Shown here piece by piece: positions 17,559 to 25,849 of a DNA stretch of 64,000 nt. Where the stretch lies: NCBI GenBank assembly GCA_025936045.1, contig JAICUB010000003.1, positions 62,001-126,000 on the forward strand. The letters run 5' to 3'. The position numbers were made by a program, and so were the translations under genes. Each line of letters opens with the position of its first letter. The first letter of the stretch is position 1. Under the pieces are notes generated by a model, which worked only from the letters and a program-made list of their open reading frames with translations, searched no databases and was not told the origin of the DNA. The DNA comes from Polyangiaceae bacterium (GTDB lineage: Bacteria > Myxococcota_A > Polyangia > Polyangiales > Polyangiaceae).

Positions 17559-19069
17559 GCGTGCGCTCCGCCGTTCGTGCCGTTCGTGCCGTTCGTGCCG
17601 TTCGCGCCGTTCGCGCCGTTCGCGCCGTTCGCGCCGTTCGCGCCGTTCTGCGCGTCAGCGGGCGCGCTTTCGTCCGGGGGCGCCGGTACCTCCGCCTCCC
17701 AGCGTTTGACCTGATTTTCGAGCGCGTCCGCCTGCGCGCCGAGTCCGTGTCGCCGATAGAGCGCGGCCAGATCACGCGCGGCGATCGGCGCCGAGGACGC
17801 GACGCGCTCGACCGGCGGCGCGCCTTCGGCGATCTGGAGCGCGCGCTGCCAAGCCGTCGCGGCTTCCGACTCGTGACCGTTCGCGAGCAGGATTTGACCC
17901 ACCATGCGGTAACACTCGACGGCGAGCGACTTCGAGGGCGACCCTTCGGCGACTTGCGCGCCGACGCCGTACGCCCGCGCGGAGTCCAAGGGGCGCCCGA
18001 GCATCAAGAGTGCGCCGCCGCGCGCCATGTGGCTCTGCACCTCGAGCTCCGTCAAACCTTGCGCCTTCGCGCGCTTGGCCGCTTCGTCGAACACGCCGAG
18101 CGCCTGAGCGGAGCCGCCGCTCTGGAGCAGGTAGCCGCCGAGCATGAGCTGCATGAGGGTCGCTTCACGCACCATCCCGGCACGCTCCGCCACGTCCCGC
18201 GCCTTGATTTGCTGCTGAATCGCCTCTTCCGGCCGGCCCTCTTGCTGAGCGAGGCTCGCGGAGAGCGCCGCGACGCGCAGCTCCTTCATCAGCTCCGGCT
18301 GAGCGACGGCCGGCGAGAGGCCGGCGGCATGGAGCTCGCTCGCGGCGACCTCCGGCGGCGGTGCGCCGCGCCCTGCGCGCGGTGGGGGCGACTCACGCGG
18401 CCCGGCCATGCCGGCGACGCGATGCGGATCGGCGCCGGCGGGCGCGCTCTTCATCCCGTCGACCAGCGCGCGCAGGTAGCGGCGCGAGGCGGCCGGATCG
18501 ATGCGAATGTCCACCGAGTCACCGAGCCCGGCGAGCTCCGTCGCGAGCGCACGGCCCGGCGCCGGCTCCGTCTCGAGCACGATGAAGCGCACCTTCTGCA
18601 GCGAGCGATCCGTGAGCAGGCGTCGCAGATCGGCCAGCCACGCGGCGGGCTGCTCGATGCCCTGGGGCGCGAGCACGACGATGACCCCTTCGAACGCGGG
18701 CTCGAGCGCCTGCACGCTCCGGCGCAGCTGCTTGCAAAAGCCGGCAAACCCGGGCTCCGGCGAGCCCTGCGGCGCCCGCAGTTGTACCGGCGGCTCGCCC
18801 TTGCCCGCTTCCTCGGCGACCAGCGCGATGCTCTCCCCGAGCTCTTCACTCCGCGCCGTGAAGTCCGCCTCGCCGTCGACCACGGGCGCAGTGCACACCA
18901 GGATCGCTTCGCGACACTCCCGTCGTCCCTGCGCGCGCGCAATTTCCTCGAGGCCCGGCGTGCGAAGCTCGGGGCCGCTCGTCACGTGCAAGAGCAGGAG
19001 CTCGCGCACGGCGACGAACCAGCGCAGCGCCTCACGCAGTCGATCGAGCGGCTCCGAGTACGCTTCCAT
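17555..19069 (-). CDS. TPR protein, probable T6SS effector adaptor
   Basis: This 504-residue protein lies between vgrG and the PAAR-Rhs gene and overlaps the latter by ATGA. Residues 1-230 form an alpha/beta region (REALRWFVAVRELLLLHVTS, FEGVIVVLAPQGIEQPAAWL, RFIVLETEPAPGRALATELA); residues about 270-460 contain TPR-like helical repeats (SGGSAQALGVFDEAAKRAKA, EAATAWQRALQIAEGAPP). Proteins in this position usually chaperone the Rhs effector onto VgrG; that role is inferred from context. The C-terminus is a tandem Asn-Gly-Ala/Thr repeat. ATG 19069 is chosen because upstream frame sequence is the Arg-rich antisense-like shadow of vgrG. Confidence 0.75.
   Translation of the reverse strand: MEAYSEPLDRLREALRWFVAVRELLLLHVTSGPELRTPGLEEIARAQGRRECREAILVCTAPVVDGEADFTARSEELGESIALVAEEAGKGEPPVQLRAPQGSPEPGFAGFCKQLRRSVQALEPAFEGVIVVLAPQGIEQPAAWLADLRRLLTDRSLQKVRFIVLETEPAPGRALATELAGLGDSVDIRIDPAASRRYLRALVDGMKSAPAGADPHRVAGMAGPRESPPPRAGRGAPPPEVAASELHAAGLSPAVAQPELMKELRVAALSASLAQQEGRPEEAIQQQIKARDVAERAGMVREATLMQLMLGGYLLQSGGSAQALGVFDEAAKRAKAQGLTELEVQSHMARGGALLMLGRPLDSARAYGVGAQVAEGSPSKSLAVECYRMVGQILLANGHESEAATAWQRALQIAEGAPPVERVASSAPIAARDLAALYRRHGLGAQADALENQVKRWEAEVPAPPDESAPADAQNGANGANGANGANGANGTNGTNGTNGGAHA
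17570..17650 (-). repeat. 9-bp tandem repeat encoding Asn-Gly-Ala/Thr
   Basis: Nine head-to-tail copies of a 9-base unit (plus strand GCCGTTCGC or GCCGTTCGT) encode the NGA/NGT tail of the TPR adaptor. Units keep the reading frame, so copy-number change would lengthen or shorten the tail by three residues without frameshift. Three T-type units lie at the C-terminal end and A-type units precede them, which points to recent expansion. Confidence 0.9.
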
Positions 19070-19086
19070 GCTCGGGCGGCCTAAAC

Positions 19087-21270
19087 CTAGCCGATCTTGA
19101 TCATCGGACCGGCGATGGAGACCATGCCGGTGCCGTTCACATTGACCATCGGTCCGCCCACCTGCGTGCCCGCGGGGCTGCACTGCACGGAGCTGCCGCC
19201 GACCTGGAGCGTCGCCTGGACCTTGCCCTTCGCGGTGACGTTCAGGCCGTCGAGGGTCACGTCGGCGTTGGCCTTGAGCAATGCGTTCGTGTCGAGCTGC
19301 ATTTGGGCGGAGGCCTGCGATTGGGCGTTGACGGTCGCGTCGAGCTTGAGCTTCGCGCCCGTGCTCGCTTCGATGCCGGCGTCCGCGTCGAGCTTGAGCT
19401 GCGTCCCGGACTTCGATTTGGCGAGAATGTCGGGGTCGAGCACGATGCTCGCGCCGCCGTCGACGGCGATCGTGATCTTGCTCGGCTCGATCAGGATCGA
19501 GCTCGAGCCGCACACGAGCTTGATGTAGTTCGGCGCGTCGATCTCGATGTTGTCGGAGGCGTGGAGCTTGTGCTGGCCCGTCACGGTGTGCGAGCTGTGC
19601 GGCGGGCTGCCGCCCGAGCCGTCGACGCTCACGGAAAGATTGCCGTGCACGCTGAGCGAACGGTTGCCGGTCACCGACACCGAGTCGCTACCGCCGACGC
19701 TCGCGGAGCGATCCTTTTGGACGGTCGTCGACTGGTTGTTTTTCACCAGCGAAGTCATGTCCTTCTCGGCCTGGATGTGGAACTCCTCGGAGCCCTTCTT
19801 GTCCTCGAAGCGGATCTCGTTGAAGTTGTCGGGCGCGCCGTCGGGGGTGCTGCGGCTCTTGATGCCGCTCTGCGTCCGGTTGTCCGGCAGCGTGTACGGC
19901 GGCATGTTCTCTTGGTTGTAGACGCGGCCGGTCACGATCGGCCGGTCGGGGTCGCCCTCCAAGAACTCGACGATCACCTCCTGCCCGACGCGCGGCAGAT
20001 GCACGGCGCCCCATTGCGTGCCCGCCCAGCCTTGGGACACACGGACCCAGGCGTAACTGTTCTCGTCGTACTTTCCCTCGCGGTCCCAATGGAACTGGAC
20101 CTTCACGCGACCGTATTCGTCCGTGAAAATCTCCTGGTTCTCCTGCCCTACTACGATGGCCGTCTGCGGTCCTTCGACCACCGGCTTCTTGGTCACGCGT
20201 GGCGGGCGATACGGTCGCTTGGCGTCGAGCGCGCTGAACGTGAAGCGGAACTGCCGGTCGCTCTCCGTCAGCGCGTTCGCCTCGAACTCACTCACGTGGA
20301 TTTCGTAGGCCGCGCTCTGGATCACGTATTCTTTGTTCTGATCGTCGCGCGGGAATTGCGCGAGCGCGAAGCGAACACCCGCGCCGAGGCCGCGCGTGGA
20401 CCCGGCTCCCTGGACCAGCTCGTGCTCGACCTGCTGCTCCTCGAGACGCAGCTTGACGAGCGCGTCCCCGAGGTCGTTCGTATCGAAAATGCCGGGGTAC
20501 TCGTAGATCTCGGCGTTCGCCATCTCCGTCTTGAGCGGAGAGCTCGTGCTCGCCTGCACGATGGCGGCTTGCATGAAATCCCAGTCGGCGGAGCTGAACG
20601 TCCCCTGCCGGATCTCGCGCGACGTCGTCCAATGCTCGATGTGCTCGTCGTGCCGGCGCTCGACTTCGAGCGGCGGGTAGTAGAGGACACGTTCGTAGCC
20701 GGGCTGCGGCTTGTGAGCCGCGTTCGAGTCCGCGAGGACGAGGATGTGCTTACCGCCTTGGTGCTTGAAGAAGTAGTGGATGCCTTCGTGCTCGAGCAGG
20801 CGCGAGACGAAGTTCAAGTCCGACTCGCGGTACTGATTGATGTAATCCCACTTGCGGTACGAGCCCGACGCGATCGAAAGCTCGAAATCGCTGAAGCCGC
20901 GCTCGCGGAACAGCGCCGTCACGACGTTCGGCACCGTCTCGGGCTGGAAGACGCGCGAGAACACGTTCTGTCCCAAAAACCAGAGCCAGGGGCGCAGCAC
21001 GGCGCGGTACTTGGCGTAGTTCCCGTGCTCGCCCACGAGCGCGAACTGCGTGACGAGGCCGTTGAACTCGCGCTGAGTTCCGTCGGTGCGCTCGCAGACG
21101 ACCGACGCCGGCTTGCCGAGCAGCGCCAGCAAGTCGAGCGACTCGTCCTCGCTCAGGAGGTCGACCTCGTAAACGAACGGCCGGCTCAGCGCCTCTCGAC
21201 CGGACATCGAGTAAAGAGCGAGTTTTTCCCCCAGAGGGCTCGCGAACATCGCGGTTCGGCTGAGAAGCAT
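19087..21270 (-). CDS. vgrG: T6SS spike protein VgrG (TssI)
   Basis: The 727-residue protein has the standard VgrG layout: gp27-like N-terminal half (SGREALSRPFVYEVDLLSED, ESDLNFVSRLLEHEGIHYFF), gp5-like OB-fold (YGRVKVQFHWDREGKYDENS, LPRVGQEVIVEFLEGDPDRP, TGRVYNQENMPPYTLPDN) and a C-terminal beta-helix extension of repeated short strands (QLKLDADAGIEAS, MVSIAGPMIKIG). No extra toxin domain follows. It forms the trimeric spike tip that receives PAAR-type proteins. It is first in an operon with the TPR adaptor 17 bases downstream. No other structural T6SS genes are in the window, so this is an orphan vgrG cargo island. Confidence 0.95.
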   Translation of the reverse strand: MLLSRTAMFASPLGEKLALYSMSGREALSRPFVYEVDLLSEDESLDLLALLGKPASVVCERTDGTQREFNGLVTQFALVGEHGNYAKYRAVLRPWLWFLGQNVFSRVFQPETVPNVVTALFRERGFSDFELSIASGSYRKWDYINQYRESDLNFVSRLLEHEGIHYFFKHQGGKHILVLADSNAAHKPQPGYERVLYYPPLEVERRHDEHIEHWTTSREIRQGTFSSADWDFMQAAIVQASTSSPLKTEMANAEIYEYPGIFDTNDLGDALVKLRLEEQQVEHELVQGAGSTRGLGAGVRFALAQFPRDDQNKEYVIQSAAYEIHVSEFEANALTESDRQFRFTFSALDAKRPYRPPRVTKKPVVEGPQTAIVVGQENQEIFTDEYGRVKVQFHWDREGKYDENSYAWVRVSQGWAGTQWGAVHLPRVGQEVIVEFLEGDPDRPIVTGRVYNQENMPPYTLPDNRTQSGIKSRSTPDGAPDNFNEIRFEDKKGSEEFHIQAEKDMTSLVKNNQSTTVQKDRSASVGGSDSVSVTGNRSLSVHGNLSVSVDGSGGSPPHSSHTVTGQHKLHASDNIEIDAPNYIKLVCGSSSILIEPSKITIAVDGGASIVLDPDILAKSKSGTQLKLDADAGIEASTGAKLKLDATVNAQSQASAQMQLDTNALLKANADVTLDGLNVTAKGKVQATLQVGGSSVQCSPAGTQVGGPMVNVNGTGMVSIAGPMIKIG

Positions 21271-21411
21271 CGTCGGACCCGGACCCCGCTCCTAGGTATC
21301 ACCCCATGTTACCGCAGAGGCAACCGAAGTTTCACCCCGCCCATGTCACGCTCGATCGCCCGCATGCCCAGCCCGCTGGCCGGGGGCCGCGGATTCTCCT
21401 AAGCTCTCGAC

Positions 21412-22251
21412 GTGGAGTTTTGGCGAGCGTGGACGGTCGAGACGCCCGTCGGAGTGGTGCAGGTTCGGCGCTGGTCACGGGCGGACGGCACGTTCGACTG
21501 GTCTCCCGCGGCGGTGGAAAGGCGGGCGCGAGCGCGCTCGAACCTCGCTTACGAAGCGGAGTCGTCGCAAGCGGCCCTCGACGTCTTGCGCGAGCTCTTC
21601 AGCGCCGTCGCGGGCGGCAGCGCGGAGCTCGACGCTCGCAAGGGGACGACGCCGAACGAGCTCCGCGAGCTCACGCGCTTGGTCGATCTCGAGATCGCGC
21701 GCGAACGCCTCGAGCTCGAGTTCACGCCCTTCGCGGACAGCCTGCGCGAGCGCACCTTCCGCGAGCCCGAATTGCCGCCACTAAAGCCGCTGCCGCCGCC
21801 GGCGCCCGACGACAGCTTCATCGCCGTACGGCTCCTCGATCAACGAGGCAACGGCGTCGTGGGACGCGCCTGGACCATCGAGCTCCCCGACGGCACCCAG
21901 CACGAGGGCGTCACGGACCCCGACGGCTGGGCGCGCGTCGCCGGCTTCAAAGACGACGGCAACGCGAAGGTCTGCTTCCCCGACTTCGACGAGGTCGACA
22001 TGCAGACGCGTTCCGGCGCGACGCGCGAGATCATCCCCGTCGAAGGCGGCGACGAAAGCGGCCGCTTCCTCGAGCTTACCTTCGTGAAACCGAGCGGCGA
22101 TCCGATCCCGCGCGCGAAATTCAGCATCACGTGCGACGACGGCACCGTCTTCCAAACGGTGACCGACAAGGACGGCTTCGCGAAAATCATCGGCCTCACG
22201 AGCGCGTCGGCCGTCGTTCGTTTGATCAAAAACTCGGCGAGCGCGGCCTGA
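21412..22251 (+). CDS. Protein with two carboxypeptidase-regulatory-like repeats, 279 aa
   Basis: It starts at GTG 21412, 141 bases from the divergent vgrG start, so the two probably share a promoter region. Residues 1-120 are helical and charged; residues about 135-200 and 220-275 each form a beta-sandwich-like repeat (VRLLDQRGNGVVGRAWTIEL with VTDPDGWARVAGF, and LTFVKPSGDPIPRAKFSITC with VTDKDGFAKIIGL). Such repeats occur in T6SS-associated and LysM proteins of this group and may mediate binding to spike or cargo. No signal peptide is present. The function is otherwise unknown. Confidence 0.65.
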   Translation: MEFWRAWTVETPVGVVQVRRWSRADGTFDWSPAAVERRARARSNLAYEAESSQAALDVLRELFSAVAGGSAELDARKGTTPNELRELTRLVDLEIARERLELEFTPFADSLRERTFREPELPPLKPLPPPAPDDSFIAVRLLDQRGNGVVGRAWTIELPDGTQHEGVTDPDGWARVAGFKDDGNAKVCFPDFDEVDMQTRSGATREIIPVEGGDESGRFLELTFVKPSGDPIPRAKFSITCDDGTVFQTVTDKDGFAKIIGLTSASAVVRLIKNSASAA

Positions 22252-22271
22252 GGCACGGCGCGGCGGCGCCA

Positions 22272-22541
22272 CTACTCGAACGAGCCGGCTGCTTCCATGA
22301 TACCGGCGTCTTTCAGCGCCTGGCGCCCCAGGTCGTGCGTATCTGCATTCCACTCTTCGACCAACTCACCACAGACGTCACATTTGTATTCCACAAACCA
22401 ACTGCGGGCATCGTCCTCCGGCTCGAAAATTTGGACCAGGTCTCCCGTACTACGCATCGTGGCGGCGCCACGATGGTCATCGTGGTCGCGTTCGATGCCG
22501 AGTAATGCCAATGAATGAATGCGCTTTTTGACGTCGAACAC
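22272..22541 (-). CDS. Small HxxH/CxxC protein, third tandem paralogue (immunity candidate)
   Basis: GTG 22541 lies seven bases after GGAGG and aligns with the starts of the two paralogues, giving 89 residues; an ATG 21 bases upstream is less likely. The protein begins VFDVKKRIHSLALLGIERDH and carries HxxH (DHDDHRG) and CxxC (CDVCG), enough for one zinc site. It is last in a run of three copies following the RelA/SpoT-domain gene, so an immunity role is the simplest guess; none is proven. It converges on the 279-aa gene 20 bases away. Confidence 0.7.
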   Translation of the reverse strand: MFDVKKRIHSLALLGIERDHDDHRGAATMRSTGDLVQIFEPEDDARSWFVEYKCDVCGELVEEWNADTHDLGRQALKDAGIMEAAGSFE

Positions 22542-22582
22542 GGCTAACCCTCCAGCTTTCATTCGTGCCTCGCCCCGGAATG

Positions 22583-22852
22583 CTACTCGACCGTCCCTGC
22601 ATCCTTGATGATGTTGGCCTCTTTGAGCGCTCGACGTGCAAGGTCGAGGGTGTCCGGCGCGTAGAGCTGGATGATCTCGTTACAGACCTCGCACTCGTAT
22701 TCGAGAAACCAGTTGCGTGCGTCCGTCTCGTCGTCGAAAAACCAGACGAGGTCTCCGGTGCTATGCATCGGGGCCTTGCCCCGGTGATCGGCATGATCCT
22801 TGTCGATGCCGACCAGCACCTGCGAATGAATTCGTTTTTTGACGGCCGGCAT
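22583..22852 (-). CDS. Small HxxH/CxxC protein, second tandem paralogue (immunity candidate)
   Basis: ATG 22852 follows a GAGGGG ribosome site and gives 89 residues; a longer open frame upstream overlaps the first paralogue and is rejected. It begins MPAVKKRIHSQVLVGIDKDH and contains HxxH (DHADHRG), CxxC (CEVCN) and the conserved DLARRALKEANI helix. Differences from its neighbours are spread along the protein, so the copies are old enough to have diverged. This could reflect immunity to different toxin variants or simple dosage. Confidence 0.75.
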   Translation of the reverse strand: MPAVKKRIHSQVLVGIDKDHADHRGKAPMHSTGDLVWFFDDETDARNWFLEYECEVCNEIIQLYAPDTLDLARRALKEANIIKDAGTVE

Positions 22853-22878
22853 CGGCACCCCTCGAATACGGCGCAGCG

Positions 22879-23151
22879 CTACTTGAACGTGCCGGCCTCG
22901 GCGATGATGCCGGCCTCTTTGAGCGCCTGCCTGACGATGTCGAGCAAGTCGGCGTAGCCGCTGTGGACGATTTGATTGCAAACGTCGCACCTGAATTCGA
23001 CGTACCAGTTATGGGCATCCGTCTCGTCGTCGTCCCCGAACAAAACGAGATCGCCGGTGCCGTGCATCGGCGCCGCACCACGGTGATCGTCGTGATCTTT
23101 TTCGACACCGACCAGCAGCTGCGAATGAATTCGCTTTCTGACATCACTCAT
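22879..23151 (-). CDS. Small HxxH/CxxC protein, first tandem paralogue (immunity candidate)
   Basis: ATG 23151 lies 10 bases after the stop of the 883-aa effector gene, with GGAG just upstream, so it is in the same transcript. It encodes 90 residues: MSDVRKRIHSQLLVGVEKDH, HxxH (DHDDHRG), a conserved H/S-TGDLV strand, CxxC (CDVCN) and a C-terminal helix (IVRQALKEAGI). It is soluble and shows no signal peptide. Its direct adjacency to the toxin makes it the likeliest cognate immunity protein of the three. Confidence 0.75.
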   Translation of the reverse strand: MSDVRKRIHSQLLVGVEKDHDDHRGAAPMHGTGDLVLFGDDDETDAHNWYVEFRCDVCNQIVHSGYADLLDIVRQALKEAGIIAEAGTFK

Positions 23152-23161
23152 TGGTGCTCCA

Positions 23162-25813
23162 TCAATGCAGGAAGCTTTCCACGAATGCCGTACCCTTTAG
23201 TCTGACGAGCTCTCTCAGCAGCGCGCTCGCCTCCGCGTGTACGGCTTTGATCGTCGTTGCCAACTCGGCGGCGGGCACCGTCTCCCCGCCGAGGCGAGCC
23301 GCAAACTGTGCGACCTTTTGTCGGAACGGGTGCAGGTTCAGCTGCGCGGCCAGTTCTCGCAAGGCCTGCTGCTGATCGGCTGGGAGGTCCTTGTTCGGCT
23401 CGTCGATTGATTTGAAAATGTCGTATTCGATATCGTGAATGTTGGTGTTTCCGGGCTCGATGTGCACGCCAGCCGGATCGATACCCGGAGTTTCGTAGAA
23501 GTCGGTGACTTGCTGCGTGCCAATCTGCCATTCGTGCGTGATGCCCGTCTCCGGGTCCTCGACATCGATATGAAAGCGCGGGTAGCCGTTCGGGACGTCG
23601 GCCACGGCGCGAGGCCGCTGCCACTTGAGAGGCCTCGACTCGATCTGCGCGAGGATTGCCTGGTAGACCCGCTCCGCGTCCGCGGGATCCTCCACGTTGA
23701 CGCGACCGCGAATCATGTCCGTCATCCCGCCCACGGTCGGGTAGCCTTTGCGCCCGCCGACCTTGTCGATGATCTTCTGCGCGAAATCCGCCAGGGTCTT
23801 GCGCTTGGGGATCGACCGGCCGAAATCGGGGTTCAAGTCCAGGTCCGCGAGGATCTTCCGAATGAATTTGTTTTGGCGCGCGACCGCTTCACCCGCGCGC
23901 TGGAAGAGCTCGGACTGCGCGGGCTTGTCCGCGGCAAATTCCTGGGCGCTCTGATCGAGCGCCTTCGGGCGGTTGAGCTTGAAGTCCGGGGACGCCGGCT
24001 GCTTGCCCAAGACCTGCTCACCCTTGTACGCGTCGGGCTGTTCGACGGGTTTCGCGTCGGTACCTTCCGGCTGTTTCGCCGGTTCGATGCTGGAGGATTT
24101 GACGTCCGCCTTGACCTTCGGAGTCTTGACGTCCTTCATCGGATCGGTCGGCTCGATCTTGGTGATCGTGTCGTTTTCGATCGTAAGCTTGGACTTCGGT
24201 GCCGCGGCGTTCTTGAGCCCTCGCACCAACGCCGGCCCGAACTTGCTGGCCGCGAAGCTGCCGACCACGAGCACGCCGAGCGCGATGAAGTCGGCCATGG
24301 CGTCGAGCAGCGCGGCCGCACCCGCTTTGAGATGGCCTTCGGAAAGCTTGGTCAGCTGCGGCGTCTTGTCGCCGGACTCGCGGTGCAGCTGCTCCATCTG
24401 CGTGAAGTGGCGACCGGCTTGCGCGAGCAGCGACGTGTCGAGCAGGAGCTGGTTGAAGCCGAGCACGGCCCCCGCTCCCTTGAGCAGCAACATCAGGGCC
24501 ACGCCCGCCACCGGCTGCGCGCGCAGGAGCGCCGCGACGAACGCGTGAGCGACGAAGAAGCCGACGACGAAGGGCGCCATCGCAAGCAGGCGCTTGCCGA
24601 TTTCCCCGTTGTAACGGCGGGTGATCTCGGCGGTGATGAACAGGTGATACTTGTAGTAGCTCGCGACCAGCGCTTCGATTTCGCGGACGGGGTGACCGAG
24701 CTCTTGCTCGAGATTTCGAAGGAAGAGATAAAGCGCCCGATCCGAAACGTGGATATCGAGAAACGGGATATTCAGATCGCGGTTCACCTTTTCGAGATCC
24801 GTCGAGCGAAACTCGGTGTCGACGAAGCCGCTCACGATGCTACGCACCGCGTTGCCGAAACGATCGTAGAGCAGCAGTCGATCGCTGCCCGTGACTGACC
24901 GGCGGCGGACGCCGATGTCGTCCTTGAAACCGCGATCACCGTTCTCGGTCGTGAAGATCAGCGTGCCGATGGCGATCTCCAGCATGTTGCGGAGCGCGAG
25001 GCTGTTTTTCACCTTTTTCTGGAAGAAAATCGCCTCTTCCATGGCTTGAAATTCATCGAGTCCGGGCGCCGGGGTCGCATTCTTTTTGGCGGCGGAGAAC
25101 TCGCTGAACCCTTGCAGGAACAGATCGGTGATCGCGATGAGCTCCGGCTTATTTTGCTCCACCGTGTCGATCTCGTCGCGGGTGAGCCCGTCTTCGGCGA
25201 GGTTGAAATCGGGATCGACCCCGCCGAAATGCTGCATGAACTGGAGGTACATCAGCGCGAGCTTCGGGTCGGAGAGCGGATCGACGGGCGTGCCGGTGAG
25301 AGGCAGGTTGTCTCCCACGTTTTGCACGTTGCCGCCGGTCGCGCGCGAGTAGCTGACGACGACGCGGAGGTTCTTGCCGACGCTGCGCGCGAGCATGTTC
25401 GAGATGACCTTGTGATCCTCGTCCGTTTCGGCCCAGCGCAGCAAAGACATGCCTTGCTTGCTGGGATCGTTCAGCGAGTCGATCACCGACTGCGGGACGT
25501 TGGGCGCGAACAACGGCTTGATCCGCCCGGCCGAGTCGGCGACGGGATGCTCGATCAAGTAGGTGCCCGGCGGAAACAGCGTGTAGAGCAGCGCGACGGG
25601 GCGCTTGACCCCGGACTCGGTGACGAAAGTGACGCTGCCGCCGAGCTTGCCCTTGATGATCTTGCCGGCCTTGTCCTTGAGCTCGTCCGCGTAAATGTAG
25701 ATGGATTGCAGCGGATCGAGCGTGACGTGCAGCGTCGGCTTGCCGTCGTCGACCGTCCCGGCCGGCGCGGCGCGCTTGCTGAACTTCGGATTCTTGTCGT
25801 CACCGTCCGCCAT
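23162..25813 (-). CDS. Membrane-spanning effector with C-terminal RelA/SpoT-type synthetase domain
   Basis: The 883-residue protein starts at ATG 25813 after GGAGG. Residues 1-400 are a soluble region of unknown family; about 408-455 and 504-530 are hydrophobic helices of the kind that carry effectors across membranes; 530-640 is a charged linker; 640-883 resembles an alarmone synthetase. Visible synthetase features are a basic segment KRKTLADFAQK (about 671), DMIRGRV (Asp 699, Mg-binding position in Rel enzymes), GYPRFH (743-748, Tyr stacks the acceptor nucleotide), HEWQIGT (Glu 761) and HDIEYD (about 793). No HD hydrolase domain is present, so it would only synthesise. T6SS toxin Tas1 uses this fold to make (p)ppApp; that precedent supports but does not prove a toxin role here. 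Confidence 0.75.
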   Translation of the reverse strand: MADGDDKNPKFSKRAAPAGTVDDGKPTLHVTLDPLQSIYIYADELKDKAGKIIKGKLGGSVTFVTESGVKRPVALLYTLFPPGTYLIEHPVADSAGRIKPLFAPNVPQSVIDSLNDPSKQGMSLLRWAETDEDHKVISNMLARSVGKNLRVVVSYSRATGGNVQNVGDNLPLTGTPVDPLSDPKLALMYLQFMQHFGGVDPDFNLAEDGLTRDEIDTVEQNKPELIAITDLFLQGFSEFSAAKKNATPAPGLDEFQAMEEAIFFQKKVKNSLALRNMLEIAIGTLIFTTENGDRGFKDDIGVRRRSVTGSDRLLLYDRFGNAVRSIVSGFVDTEFRSTDLEKVNRDLNIPFLDIHVSDRALYLFLRNLEQELGHPVREIEALVASYYKYHLFITAEITRRYNGEIGKRLLAMAPFVVGFFVAHAFVAALLRAQPVAGVALMLLLKGAGAVLGFNQLLLDTSLLAQAGRHFTQMEQLHRESGDKTPQLTKLSEGHLKAGAAALLDAMADFIALGVLVVGSFAASKFGPALVRGLKNAAAPKSKLTIENDTITKIEPTDPMKDVKTPKVKADVKSSSIEPAKQPEGTDAKPVEQPDAYKGEQVLGKQPASPDFKLNRPKALDQSAQEFAADKPAQSELFQRAGEAVARQNKFIRKILADLDLNPDFGRSIPKRKTLADFAQKIIDKVGGRKGYPTVGGMTDMIRGRVNVEDPADAERVYQAILAQIESRPLKWQRPRAVADVPNGYPRFHIDVEDPETGITHEWQIGTQQVTDFYETPGIDPAGVHIEPGNTNIHDIEYDIFKSIDEPNKDLPADQQQALRELAAQLNLHPFRQKVAQFAARLGGETVPAAELATTIKAVHAEASALLRELVRLKGTAFVESFLH

Positions 25814-25849
25814 GACGCCTCCGGTGCGCTCGTATCGCGGTGCGCGTGA

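Noticed and set aside
17570-17650. Possible CRISPR array
   Set aside because: Units are 9 bp with no spacers and sit in frame within a coding sequence.
17561-19084. Long Arg-rich plus-strand frame opposite the TPR adaptor
   Set aside because: Antisense shadow of a high-GC gene; composition and lack of motifs are typical of such shadows.
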